Source: Flagellimonas sp. MMG031 (GTDB lineage: Bacteria > Bacteroidota > Bacteroidia > Flavobacteriales > Flavobacteriaceae). From it: a stretch of DNA of 64,000 nt. Under the pieces are notes generated by a model. That model was not told the origin of the DNA, ran no database searches, and worked only from the letters and a program-made list of their open reading frames with translations. Both the position numbers and the translations under genes were made by a program. Shown here one piece after another: positions 19,190 through 28,025 of the stretch. Numbering within the stretch: position 1 is the first letter of the stretch; the number at the start of each line of letters is the position of its first letter. The stretch spans positions 684,501-748,500 of the forward strand of contig NZ_CP157804.1 of NCBI RefSeq assembly GCF_040112705.1, given 5' to 3'.

Positions 19190-19190
19190 T

Positions 19191-20417
19191 ATGAAAGCTA
19201 AAATTTCATATCTTATTTATTGTTTGATACTTACATTGCTTACCTCGGTAACTTCATTTGCTCAAACCGGGGAACAGAAGGTGTTGGAGGCCAAACGGGA
19301 ACGCTTGCAAGAGGAAATCAAAGAAATTAACCGTCTGCTGTTCGCCGAGCGCAAAGAAAAGGGTACGGTGTTGGACCAAATGGAGGCTTTGGACAACAAA
19401 ATCAATGTGCGGCAAGAGCTGATTCGGGTAACCAATCAACAATCGAATTTGCTGAGTAGGCAAATCAATGTCAATATTAGAAGTATCAGCAAGCTTCGGG
19501 AGGATTTGGAAGTCCTAAAGGAAGATTATGCCGAACTGATTCAAAAAACCTATCAGAACAAGTCGCAGAATAATCGCTTGATGTTCCTCTTATCCGCAGA
19601 AAACTTTTTTCAAGCCTTCAAAAGGCTTCAGTACATGCAACAATATGCCAAACACCGTAAAAAGCAGGGGGAAGGCATTGTGCAAAAAACCGAGGAACTC
19701 AAAGCCTTAAACCAAGACTTGGTACGTCAACGAAAGGAAAAAGACCAATTGGTTGCAGAAAATCAAAAGGCTAAGGAGGAACTAAACAAAGAAATTGAGG
19801 CGCAGCGTAGTCTCTTAACGAGCATAAAACAGAACGAGGCAAAATATACCGCCGCCATTGCGGAAAAGCAGAAAGAGGCCCGTAGAATAGACAATGAAAT
19901 TGAACGGATGATCAAAAGTGCGATTGCCAGCTCCAACAAAAGCTCGGGCAAATCCACAAGCAGTGCCACGTTTGCCCTTACTCCCGAAGCCAAGTTGTTG
20001 GCAGACAATTTCTCTTCCAACAAGGGCAGATTGATTTGGCCGGTGGAAAAGGGAATTAAAAGTCAGGGTTATGGAGTTTATGCGGACAAGTTATACCCCG
20101 GCATCAAGCATCGGAACAATGGCGTAACCATCACCACGGACAAAGGGAGCAAGGCGAGGGCCATTTTTGAGGGCGAGGTCATTGCCATTCTATCCGTTCC
20201 CGGAGGGAACAAAGGCGTTCAGATCAAACATGGAAATTACATCAGCACCTATTATAACCTTTCCAATCTCTATGTAAAAAAAGGGGATAAAGTCGCCGCC
20301 AAAGAAGTGCTGGGCGAAATAAATACCAATCGGTTGGACGGCACCACAAAGTTGAAATTTTACCTGTACAAGGATTCCGACCGCTTGAACCCCGAGGATT
20401 GGATCTATCAACTTTAA
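19191..20417 (+). CDS. EnvC-like murein hydrolase activator (degenerate M23/LytM)
   Basis: 408 residues: signal peptide (to ~25), a long coiled coil (30-250), a Ser-rich linker, and a LytM/M23 domain (about 280-408). The metallopeptidase zinc ligands look lost: where active enzymes have HxxxD the sequence reads KHRNNGVT, and the HxH of the last strand is replaced by YYN in STYYNLSNL. Like E. coli EnvC, it is therefore more likely an activator of amidases at division sites than an enzyme. It is the third gene of the TPR-DUF4292-EnvC set. Confidence 0.9.
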   Translation: MKAKISYLIYCLILTLLTSVTSFAQTGEQKVLEAKRERLQEEIKEINRLLFAERKEKGTVLDQMEALDNKINVRQELIRVTNQQSNLLSRQINVNIRSISKLREDLEVLKEDYAELIQKTYQNKSQNNRLMFLLSAENFFQAFKRLQYMQQYAKHRKKQGEGIVQKTEELKALNQDLVRQRKEKDQLVAENQKAKEELNKEIEAQRSLLTSIKQNEAKYTAAIAEKQKEARRIDNEIERMIKSAIASSNKSSGKSTSSATFALTPEAKLLADNFSSNKGRLIWPVEKGIKSQGYGVYADKLYPGIKHRNNGVTITTDKGSKARAIFEGEVIAILSVPGGNKGVQIKHGNYISTYYNLSNLYVKKGDKVAAKEVLGEINTNRLDGTTKLKFYLYKDSDRLNPEDWIYQL

Positions 20418-20421
20418 CACT

Positions 20422-21258
20422 ATGAAGAAAATAACTGATTTACAAGGCTCTTTTGAACTACACAATGGGGTCCAGATGCCCTATTTTGGATTGGGCGTTT
20501 ATCAATCCGATGATGGAAGCGAAGTCATAAATGCGGTAAAGGCAGCTTTAAACCATGGCTATCGTCATATCGATACCGCTGCCATTTATCACAATGAAGA
20601 AGGCGTTGGTACCGGAATCCGCGAAAGTAATGTAAAGCGCGAAGATGTTTTTTTGACCAGCAAGGTGTGGAATACCGATCAAGGCTATGACAACACGCTC
20701 AAGGCGTTTGAGGCCAGTTTGGAACGTTTGGGAACCGATTACTTGGATTTGTATTTGATTCATTGGCCCAAAGGCGACCTCTCCAAGGAGACCTGGAAAG
20801 CCTTGGAAAAACTGTACAAGGAAGAACGGGTCCGTGCCATTGGGGTCAGCAACTTTTTAAAACATCATTTAGAGGATTTGTTGCCTTCGGTGGAGCTTGT
20901 GCCCATGGTCAACCAAATGGAGTTCCACCCCTATTTGGTGCAGCAGGATTTGATTGATTTCTGTGTGTCTAAAAATATCCAGTACGAGGCATGGTCTCCT
21001 TTAATGCAAGGGCATATATTTGATTTGGATGTGATGAATGATTTGGCGTCGAAATACAACAAGACCATTGCACAGGTAGTACTGCGATGGGATTTGCAAA
21101 AAGGGGTGATTACTATTCCAAAATCATCCAAACCAGAACGCATCAAGGCCAATGCCAACCTTTTTGATTTCGAATTGTCAGATGAAGACGTGCAATTATT
21201 GGATAGTTTGGAAAAGGGCAAACGATTTGGACCAGACCCCAATAATTTTGATTTTTAA
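20422..21258 (+). CDS. Aldo/keto reductase
   Basis: 278 residues, an (alpha/beta)8 NADPH-dependent oxidoreductase. The catalytic tetrad is present: Asp51 and Tyr56 in DTAAIYHNE, Lys81 in SKVW, His114 in LIHWP. The C-terminal NADP-binding motif [10 protein letters not shown] is also intact. It belongs to the AKR5-like group (2,5-diketo-gluconate reductase type), but the physiological carbonyl substrate is unknown. It starts four bases after the EnvC-like gene. Confidence 0.92.
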   Translation: MKKITDLQGSFELHNGVQMPYFGLGVYQSDDGSEVINAVKAALNHGYRHIDTAAIYHNEEGVGTGIRESNVKREDVFLTSKVWNTDQGYDNTLKAFEASLERLGTDYLDLYLIHWPKGDLSKETWKALEKLYKEERVRAIGVSNFLKHHLEDLLPSVELVPMVNQMEFHPYLVQQDLIDFCVSKNIQYEAWSPLMQGHIFDLDVMNDLASKYNKTIAQVVLRWDLQKGVITIPKSSKPERIKANANLFDFELSDEDVQLLDSLEKGKRFGPDPNNFDF

Positions 21259-21305
21259 TCAAATAATTGATGTAACTTTCAGCCAACCAAATCTTTACTT
21301 AAGTA

Positions 21306-22010
21306 ATGAGAAGAAACCTACTTGTTTTCATTATAGGTATAATTGTATGCTCATGTGAGTTGACCTATGAGGACAATACCCGCCTTTTGGTTGATGGCCA
21401 AGTGATTTCCTTTGAAAGTACAGTAATTCCCGAACTTCCCGTAGATGTTTATGCCTTAGGAACTTTCACTTCTTTTCCCTCAAGGAGGGAGCAAGTAGCT
21501 TTGATAGGCGAATCAAAATTAAGGTCAGATGGCCAATATCAAGTCATTACCATCTCACCAGAAAACAGTGATTTCATTTCAGTGGCTATCAATGATATCG
21601 GTAAAAACGGGTACAATGCATTCTGGCCAACAGTAGAAATTAATGGGCTACAACCATTTTCATTGGAAAACTTCAAATATAAAGTTCCTGACATTGCTAT
21701 TGGGCCTTTGGAAGATACAAGTTTATTAATCAATCGGGTAGCCAATATGCAAGACACACTGTCCTATGGCATATCTTACAATTCTACCCTAAAAGAGGTC
21801 AATTTAAATTTCGGTGAGTTCGAAGAAGAAGTGTTCCAAAGGCAATTATTTGGGGAGTTATACCCATCTGATATGACTAGGGAAGTTCCATTAAGGGTCA
21901 TACAGGGAGAGTCTATTAAAATCAGTTATTCATTGATTAATAACGGGATAGTTGGGCGAGGAGAAATCAAAATACAATATAATACTGATGGGTATACTTT
22001 TGATTTTTAA
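21306..22010 (+). CDS. Hypothetical lipoprotein
   Basis: 234 residues, not recognised. The N-terminus MRRNLLVFIIGIIVCSC is a lipoprotein-type signal with Cys17 as the likely acylated residue. The rest looks like beta-sandwich (carboxypeptidase-like regulatory or plug-type) sequence without known motifs. It overlaps the next gene by 23 bases, so the two should be translated together; the pair may be a surface lipoprotein and its outer-membrane partner. Confidence 0.6.
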   Translation: MRRNLLVFIIGIIVCSCELTYEDNTRLLVDGQVISFESTVIPELPVDVYALGTFTSFPSRREQVALIGESKLRSDGQYQVITISPENSDFISVAINDIGKNGYNAFWPTVEINGLQPFSLENFKYKVPDIAIGPLEDTSLLINRVANMQDTLSYGISYNSTLKEVNLNFGEFEEEVFQRQLFGELYPSDMTREVPLRVIQGESIKISYSLINNGIVGRGEIKIQYNTDGYTFDF

Positions 22011-22611
22011 AAGGATTGCATTGATTTCAATGCTCTTTCTGCCGCTATCCTTATTATTCGGGCAAGAAGAGCAAAAAGAATTGCAATGGGATATCTTAGG
22101 CGAGCTAAGTATTGCATATGGTATACCCTCCAGTTATGGGAATAATTTTTTGGCCGAAGGATATGACCTCAGAAATGCCACAAACATCACAGCAAATGTT
22201 TTGGAATCGCCCAAATGGTTGATTGGAGGACAATGGAGCTTTTTTAAAGGAGATGTTGTTGATATTAGCAAAGTTGGAGGTATAGATAACTCTAGAATAA
22301 CGCATTTGTATGTTACAGGTAGCTACTCCATATTGGAACACAAAAAAAGAATCACCCTAAGAACAGGTTTGGGCATAGGTTATGCCCTTTATAGACATGA
22401 GAAAGACGCTGCCAAGTTCAGGGATGATGGGTTTTCCATACTGGCCAAGATTGACCTTGGCTATAGAATAAGCAATTCGTTTGGTGTATTTCTCAAACTG
22501 GACCACTACATGGATTTATTGAGTATTGATGCCGCACCAGAGATCGAAAACTCTTTGAAAAGAACTCAAACTTTGGTTCCTTTCGTGGGAATTCGACTGT
22601 ATACTTTTTAG
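21988..22611 (+). CDS. Hypothetical outer-membrane beta-barrel protein
   Basis: 207 residues. The ATG at 21988 gives a signal peptide (MGILLIFKRIALISMLFLPL, cleaved near FGQ). The mature part shows amphipathic strands of 8-10 residues separated by turns and ends in an aromatic residue (LYTF), typical of a small outer-membrane barrel. No family is recognised. It overlaps the lipoprotein gene upstream by 23 bases and converges with the thioesterase gene, overlapping it by four bases. Confidence 0.55.
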   Translation: MGILLIFKRIALISMLFLPLSLLFGQEEQKELQWDILGELSIAYGIPSSYGNNFLAEGYDLRNATNITANVLESPKWLIGGQWSFFKGDVVDISKVGGIDNSRITHLYVTGSYSILEHKKRITLRTGLGIGYALYRHEKDAAKFRDDGFSILAKIDLGYRISNSFGVFLKLDHYMDLLSIDAAPEIENSLKRTQTLVPFVGIRLYTF

Positions 22612-23123
22612 TTGTTCAAGAAAAGCGCCTTAAGCTCTGTGGCATCGGCAGGCTTCATTTTACCGGCCAGGACCAAGCTCAATTGTTTTCTCCGAAGGGC
22701 AGCAGCGTAGCGCTCCTTTTCCAGCTCCGTTTCAGGCTCCAAAGGCGGTACTTCGGTTGGTTTTCCCGTATCATCCACGGCCACAAAGGTATAAATGGCC
22801 TCATTGGCCTTGGTGCGCTCTCCCGTAAAGCGGTCTTCGATCCATACATCCAAGAAAATCTCCATGGAAGTGTTGAATGCCCTCGAAACCGAAGCTTCCA
22901 CGGTAACCACACTCCCTAAGGGAACTGCACTGTTAAATGCCACATGGTTTACCGAAGCTGTCACCGTAATACGGCGGCTGTGCCTCCGTGCCGAAATACT
23001 GGCCGCTCTATCCATTCTGGCCAAGAGCTCGCCTCCAAACAGGTTGTTCAGGGGGTTGGTTTCACTGGGCAATACCAAATCGGTCATTACCGTGCGAGAT
23101 TCACTGGGTTTTTTAGCGCGCAT
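22608..23123 (-). CDS. Acyl-CoA thioesterase (hotdog fold)
   Basis: 171 residues. The hotdog segment NPLNNLFGGELLARMDRAA carries the Asn and Asp active-site residues of the YciA/BACH group, followed by the strand VNHVAFNSAVPLGSVVTVEA. The family hydrolyses acyl-CoA to fatty acid and CoA in the cytoplasm. It is a single-gene unit with a perfect -7 box (23142-23149) just upstream. Confidence 0.9.
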   Translation of the reverse strand: MRAKKPSESRTVMTDLVLPSETNPLNNLFGGELLARMDRAASISARRHSRRITVTASVNHVAFNSAVPLGSVVTVEASVSRAFNTSMEIFLDVWIEDRFTGERTKANEAIYTFVAVDDTGKPTEVPPLEPETELEKERYAAALRRKQLSLVLAGKMKPADATELKALFLNN

Positions 23124-23141
23124 ACCTCTTTACATTTTGCG

Positions 23142-23149
23142 CAAAGATA
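23142..23149 (-). promoter_or_regulatory. -7 promoter box of the thioesterase gene
   Basis: Reads TATCTTTG on the minus strand, a perfect TAnnTTTG box, 18 bases before the ATG. No TTG was found at the expected upstream distance. Confidence 0.45.
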
Positions 23150-23184
23150 TTGAAGTAAGAAATGCTTTTTAAAGGAAAGTGGGA

Positions 23185-24129
23185 TTATTTCTCTGAAAGC
23201 AACCAAGCATCTCGTGAATCCTCGGCTTTTACCTTTCTCAAAAAAACAAGGGCTTCCTTCGGGTCCTCAAAGCTGTCGTAAGCCACTTGATGAAGCCCAT
23301 AGGTATTGGTGCCCAAATAAAAGGCATTATACCCTTTTGCCTTAAGTTGGTCAACACGTTTTTCCGCATTTGCCTCTTCCCGAAAGGCACCGGCGATTAC
23401 ATGATGTTTACCCAATTGCTTTTTGGTAACCTTGATATTGATGGCAGGCAGCTCCAAAGGAGCACTTTCAAAAAAAGTAGCCTCTTGAATAAGACGGGAA
23501 ACCTCTTGCTGGGCATCTTGCTGGGCGGCCACCTCCTTTTCCTGAAGGTCGCCATAGGTTTTGTACGATGTAGCTCCCATAGAAACGGCCAACAGAATCA
23601 CGGCGGCGTACTTGAGCCAAGGTCGGAACGAGCTCTGCTCCCGTTTTTCCGGAGTGATGATGAATGGAATCCGTTCTTCCAACTCTTCAATTTCCTCTTT
23701 GATTACCTCACGCTGAATAGGAGTGGCGGTAAAAGCAGAAAGTCCGAAGGAAGCCGTCAAAAAATTGACTTTTTCTTCCGGTTGAAATTGGATACGTTGC
23801 TCGGAATTATGCCACAAGGTCCCGATGCCAAAAAGCTCGATGCGCTCGCCTTGGGCCAATCTTTCTTTCCAATCTTGGGCCACGTTTTCCACTTCTTTCA
23901 ACAGTTCTTCATATCCTAATTGCTTTTCTTTGGCAATATGGGATACCAAAAGACCGTCGTTTTTGGAAAGTTGGGAATTAAAGGAGATGACTTTGCTTGG
24001 CGGTACCAAAGTGTTGGTGGCCCTATCGATTTCTGCGGATGTACCATGTGCCAAAAAAGCCCCAAAACCGGGTACCACGACACAATTATAGTCAAACAAC
24101 AATTTTTCTATGTGTGCATCTATCCGCAT
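23185..24129 (-). CDS. HU-CCDC81 and SPOR domain protein
   Basis: 314 residues. The N-terminal ~100 residues match the bacterial HU-CCDC81 domain (MRIDAHIEKLLFDYNCVVVPGFGAFLA), a divergent HU-like fold. A basic, Pro-rich segment and one membrane helix (about 175-195) follow, then a short coiled coil and a C-terminal SPOR domain that binds denuded peptidoglycan. It should sit in the inner membrane with the SPOR domain in the periplasm, probably at division sites. The ATG at 24127-24129 is chosen; an upstream frame extension has no domain. It is divergent from dprA. Confidence 0.88.
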   Translation of the reverse strand: MRIDAHIEKLLFDYNCVVVPGFGAFLAHGTSAEIDRATNTLVPPSKVISFNSQLSKNDGLLVSHIAKEKQLGYEELLKEVENVAQDWKERLAQGERIELFGIGTLWHNSEQRIQFQPEEKVNFLTASFGLSAFTATPIQREVIKEEIEELEERIPFIITPEKREQSSFRPWLKYAAVILLAVSMGATSYKTYGDLQEKEVAAQQDAQQEVSRLIQEATFFESAPLELPAINIKVTKKQLGKHHVIAGAFREEANAEKRVDQLKAKGYNAFYLGTNTYGLHQVAYDSFEDPKEALVFLRKVKAEDSRDAWLLSEK

Positions 24130-24234
24130 AGCCACAAATATTGTAAAAAATGGGGGAGTACAAAATAAGCCGGATAACTTTTTATTAACATTTGAAAAGC
24201 TGTATTTTGTGGACAACTTTGACGCCCAAATCAA

Positions 24235-25341
24235 ATGACTGAACCTGAAATTATTGCGGCTTTGCGGCTGCAAAACATTCCCAATATCGGGGATGTGACC
24301 GCAAAAAAATTAATTGCGCACTGCGGAAGTCCATCGGCCATTTTTGAGGACAAACCACACCACCTCCTCAAAATTGACGGCATTGGTAAAGTGACCTTAA
24401 AAGGACTTCATGATACCCTATATTTGGATGAAGCCCAACAGGAGTTCGAATTTTTGTCCAAAGAGAACATTGAGGTGTCCTATTTTATGGATGACACCTA
24501 TCCTGAACGCCTTAAACATTGCTTGGACGGTCCCATTCTTTTGTTCCAAAGGGGCAATATCAATTTGAAGCAGCAAAAAATCATCAGCGTGGTGGGCACG
24601 CGGAATTTGACCAGTTACGGGAGTTCCTTTGCCCAACAGTTTATAGCCGAATTGGCCCCGTTGAACCCCATTATTGTAAGTGGATTGGCTTATGGTGTGG
24701 ACATAAAAGTGCAAAAGGCGGCGATGGATCACGGATTGCAGACGATTGCTTGCATGGCGCATGGCCTGAATCAAATTTATCCCAAAGCACACGCCAAATA
24801 TCAATGCAAAATCGAGGCCAATGGTGGTTTTTTGACCGAATTTTGGAGCACTAGTCAACCCAACCGAGAGAATTTCCTGAAGCGGAACCGAATCATTGCA
24901 GGTATCAGCGAAGCTACCATTGTCATAGAGTCTGCCGAAAAGGGGGGTAGTTTGGTGACCGCTGATTTGGCCCATGGCTACCATCGAGAGGTGTTTGCCG
25001 TTCCGGGCCGGGCCACCGACAAATGGAGCAAGGGCTGCAACGACCTCATCAAATACCAAAAGGCCCACTTATTGACCTCTGCCGCCGAGCTGATTTACCT
25101 TTTGGGATGGCAAATCGAGGAAGAAAAGCCAGAGAAAACAGTGCAGAAGCAGCTGTTCGTCGAGTTGGACGAAACAGAACAGTCAATCTACTCCTACCTG
25201 CAGTTGAACGGAAAACAGCTACTGGACACCGTGGCTTTGGAGTGCAAATTGCCCATTTTTAAGGTATCGTCCACTTTGGTGCAAATGGAAATGAAAGGCG
25301 TGATTCGTCCACTGCCCGGTAAACTGTTCGAGGCGGTGTAG
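24235..25341 (+). CDS. dprA: DNA-processing protein DprA
   Basis: 368 residues. A helix-hairpin-helix region opens the protein (NIPNIGDVTAKKLIAHCG). The Rossmann core carries VVGTRNLTSYG, GLAYGVD and GGSLVTA, and a winged-helix domain ends the protein. DprA loads RecA on incoming single-stranded DNA during natural transformation. It stands alone; recA lies 7 kb away. Downstream is a repeat-rich gap. Confidence 0.95.
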   Translation: MTEPEIIAALRLQNIPNIGDVTAKKLIAHCGSPSAIFEDKPHHLLKIDGIGKVTLKGLHDTLYLDEAQQEFEFLSKENIEVSYFMDDTYPERLKHCLDGPILLFQRGNINLKQQKIISVVGTRNLTSYGSSFAQQFIAELAPLNPIIVSGLAYGVDIKVQKAAMDHGLQTIACMAHGLNQIYPKAHAKYQCKIEANGGFLTEFWSTSQPNRENFLKRNRIIAGISEATIVIESAEKGGSLVTADLAHGYHREVFAVPGRATDKWSKGCNDLIKYQKAHLLTSAAELIYLLGWQIEEEKPEKTVQKQLFVELDETEQSIYSYLQLNGKQLLDTVALECKLPIFKVSSTLVQMEMKGVIRPLPGKLFEAV

Positions 25342-26022
25342 GTTTTGTTGGCAGTTGAGGGTTCGGGAGTCTGAAGTCCGAAGTCGGGAGTTTAGAGTTA
25401 GGGGTTTCAGGTTTCAGGTTAAGATGTCAGTTCGAGTGTTTTTTGGCGGATTTTCAAAAAAGGAGTCAAAAAATGTATCGATAACCTTGTTCAGTGAGGA
25501 ACCAAGAACCAAGAATCAAGAATCAGGAGTGAAAAGGCCATAGAAAATAGACTTGGTTTGATGGGTAGTTGGAAGTCCGAAGTCGGAAGTCGGGAGTTTT
25601 GAGTTGCGTGTTTCGTGTTGCGAGTTAGGATGTCATTTCGAGCGCAGTCGAGAAATCTTTGTGGGAGTCAAAAGTCAGGTATCAAGACTCAGGAGAGAAA
25701 AGACCATAGAAAACAGACTTGGTTATTGGCTGCGGGCAGTAAACCTAAAATGCTGGATAAGATGTCATTTCGAAACGAAGTGAGAAATCTATCGGGAGTC
25801 AGAAGTTTCGTGTTGCGTGTTTCGTGTTGAGAGTGGGCAGTTGACACTAATTACACGAATTAACACCAATAGGATAGAAATGACCTTTTGAAGTTAAACC
25901 TTAAACTTTGAACTTGAAACTTGAACTTGACCTTTGAGTTTGAACTTGAGTTTTCCCATTGGATTTCTCCATCGTCACTTCGTTCCTTATGTCGAAATTA
26001 CACGAAACAGCCCAGTTTTGAA
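25342..26022. repeat. Noncoding repeat-rich gap after dprA
   Basis: No convincing gene here. The DNA is built from degenerate short repeats such as GAAGTCCGAAGTC (near 25375 and 25572), GTGTTTCGTGTTG (near 25610 and 25815) and an AACTTGAAACTTGAACTTGA-like stretch near 25905-25945. Between them are members of the TGTCATTTCGA element family at 25629-25658, 25761-25790 and (inverted) 25962-26000, and half of the larger 62-kb element at 25425-25486. Confidence 0.65.
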
Positions 26023-26091
26023 CTATTTCGAGGCCAGTTCATCTATAAACGCAAAAACAGAACAGTCGCCCTGATTTTGGTTGTTGTTCAT
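26023..26091 (-). CDS. Possible 22-residue ORF downstream of trpS
   Basis: A 22-codon frame (MNNNQNQGDCSVFAF...) begins seven bases downstream, in the minus direction, of a perfect 14-base palindrome. It lies 117 bases after the trpS stop, outside the repeat blocks. No family is recognised and chance cannot be excluded. Confidence 0.2.
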   Translation of the reverse strand: MNNNQNQGDCSVFAFIDELASK

Positions 26092-26097
26092 CGAAAC

Positions 26098-26111
26098 TTT
26101 ACCACGGTAAA
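26098..26111. promoter_or_regulatory. 14-base palindrome between trpS and the small ORF
   Basis: TTTACC-AC-GGTAAA is a perfect inverted repeat, extended by TCGA/TCGA-like flanks. No T-run follows on either strand, so it is more like a protein-binding site or a stabilising hairpin than a terminator. Confidence 0.35.
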
Positions 26112-26208
26112 TCGAGGTTTAATCGGTCTTGGAAGAAAAATCAAGGTTTTTACGAGTATTTATAGGGTTGCTGGTTCCCAGTCGGTCGCTCCAATTTCGG
26201 ATGAACTG

Positions 26209-27177
26209 TTAGTACCCCAACTTTTCACGTACTCTTGCCAGTACCCCATCGGCCACTTTACGCGCTTTTTCGGCGCCAAAGGCCAGGGCTTCGTCCACTT
26301 CGTTGGTGTGGGTCATGTAATACTCGAACTTTTCGCGGGGCTCTTCAAATTTTTCCAAGATCAGTTCGTACAAGGCTTGCTTGGCATGGCCATAACCGTA
26401 GTTTCCGGCCAAATAGTTGGCACTCATTTCTTCGATTTGCTCGGGAGCTGCCAAAAGCTTGTAGAGGGCAAAAACATTGTCCGTGCTAGGGTCCTTGGGG
26501 TCTTCCATGGAGGTACTATCGGTAACAATACCCATGATCTGCTTGCGCAATTTTTTGTCAGGTTGGAACAGATTGATGAGGTTACCGCGGCTTTTGCTCA
26601 TTTTTTCGCCGTCGGTCCCGGGAACGTACATGGTCTGTTCGTGCACCTTGGCTTCGGGCATCACGAAGGTTTCGCCCATTTGGTTGTGGAAGCGGGCAGC
26701 CACATCGCGGGTCATTTCCAAATGTTGCAACTGATCTTTTCCTACGGGGACAATTTCGGCATCATACAATAAGATATCCGCCGCCATCAACATAGGATAG
26801 GTAAATAGGCCTGCATTTACATCTTCCAGCCGGTCGGCTTTGTCCTTAAAGGAGTGGGCCAGCGTCAACCGTTGGTAGGGAAAAAAACAGCTCAGGTACC
26901 AGGCCAGTTCTGCGGTTTGTGGGATATCGCTCTGTCGGTAAAAAACGGTTTTCTCAATGTCCAGGCCAAAAGCGAGCCAAGCGGCTGCAATAGCGTAGGT
27001 GTTGTTGCGCAACAGTTCCCCGTTCTTAATCTGGGTTAGGGAATGCATATCGGCAATAAAGAGAAAGGAATCGTTCTTGGGGTCTTGGGCCATGTCAATA
27101 GCAGGCATAATGGCCCCTAAAATATTCCCCAAATGGGGTGTTCCTGTACTTTGTATCCCGGTCAGAATTCGCGCCAT
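26209..27177 (-). CDS. trpS: Tryptophanyl-tRNA synthetase
   Basis: 322 residues, the normal length for this class I synthetase. The HIGH-type motif is TPHLGN (13-18) and the KMSKS motif is at 192-196. Other conserved blocks (LAHSFKDK, PVGKDQLQHLEMTRD) are present. It charges tRNA-Trp. The start at 27177 (MARILTGIQ) is chosen because the extension upstream has no homology to the family. It reads away from plsC. Confidence 0.96.
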   Translation of the reverse strand: MARILTGIQSTGTPHLGNILGAIMPAIDMAQDPKNDSFLFIADMHSLTQIKNGELLRNNTYAIAAAWLAFGLDIEKTVFYRQSDIPQTAELAWYLSCFFPYQRLTLAHSFKDKADRLEDVNAGLFTYPMLMAADILLYDAEIVPVGKDQLQHLEMTRDVAARFHNQMGETFVMPEAKVHEQTMYVPGTDGEKMSKSRGNLINLFQPDKKLRKQIMGIVTDSTSMEDPKDPSTDNVFALYKLLAAPEQIEEMSANYLAGNYGYGHAKQALYELILEKFEEPREKFEYYMTHTNEVDEALAFGAEKARKVADGVLARVREKLGY

Positions 27178-27251
27178 GCTTCCTTTTTTGCGCGTAAAAG
27201 TAAGCATCCCCCGCGTATTAAAAAAGTAGTAGTTTGTCTAAAAGATAGGCT

Positions 27252-28025
27252 ATGTGCCGAATGAAAATTCCGAAATACTTTACATTTGGCCCCATGTTAG
27301 GTGTGGTGAGAAATGTGGGGCATGTTTTGTACCGGGTATGGTTCTATATCCTGGTTACCGTACCTATACTGTTGTTTTTTCCATTATTGCTGCTTTTTAC
27401 GATTTCCGAAAAGACCTATCATCATTTTTTTTGGCTGGCACGTAACTTTTGGGCCGTGCCTATTTTGTACGGGATGGGCTGTTTTCCCAAAATTGAACGG
27501 CAACAGCGTATGGAAAAGGGCAAAAGTTATATGTTGGTGGCCAACCACACCAGTATGCTCGATATTATGCTGATGCTCATCGTTAGCCGTAATCCCTTTG
27601 TGTTCGTGGGCAAAAAAGAACTGGTAAGTATTCCCATTTTCGGATTTTTCTATAAAAGGGTATGTATTTTGGTGGACAGGGACAGTGTAAAGAGTAGAAC
27701 GGGCGTGTACCGAAGGGCCCAAAAACGGCTGAACCAAGGCTTGAGTATCTGTATTTTTCCTGAAGGCGGTGTCCCGGAAGAAGAAATTGTTCTGGACCAA
27801 TTTAAGGATGGCGCTTTTAAAATGGCGATTGCCCATAAAATCCCCGTGGTACCCATCACCTTTTTGGACAATAAAAAACGGTTCTCCTTTACCTTTTTAA
27901 GCGGTGGACCTGGAAGGATAAGGGCAAAGGTGCATCCATTCTTCGAAACGGGCATTTTGAGCGCGGAGGATACTTCCACGTTGCGCGAAGAGGTAAGAAC
28001 CGTAATTTTAAAGGATTTGACCTAA
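27252..28025 (+). CDS. plsC: 1-acyl-sn-glycerol-3-phosphate acyltransferase
   Basis: 257 residues. The acyltransferase signature is NHTSMLD with His99 and Asp104; later blocks are VDRDSVKSRTG and FPEG (169-172). Two membrane helices lie near 28-50. It makes phosphatidic acid from lysophosphatidic acid at the inner membrane. Three nearby ATGs (27252, 27261, 27294) are all possible starts. Its stop overlaps the convergent GAF-protein gene by four bases. Confidence 0.9.
   Translation: MCRMKIPKYFTFGPMLGVVRNVGHVLYRVWFYILVTVPILLFFPLLLLFTISEKTYHHFFWLARNFWAVPILYGMGCFPKIERQQRMEKGKSYMLVANHTSMLDIMLMLIVSRNPFVFVGKKELVSIPIFGFFYKRVCILVDRDSVKSRTGVYRRAQKRLNQGLSICIFPEGGVPEEEIVLDQFKDGAFKMAIAHKIPVVPITFLDNKKRFSFTFLSGGPGRIRAKVHPFFETGILSAEDTSTLREEVRTVILKDLT

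Noticed and set aside
23185..24273. 48-residue extension of the HU-CCDC81 protein
   Set aside because: The extension runs into the divergent dprA start and carries no domain; the family begins at MRIDAHIEK.
25921..26772. A 283-codon plus-strand frame across the trpS end
   Set aside because: It is antisense to trpS for most of its length and starts in degenerate repeats; trpS has clear motifs.
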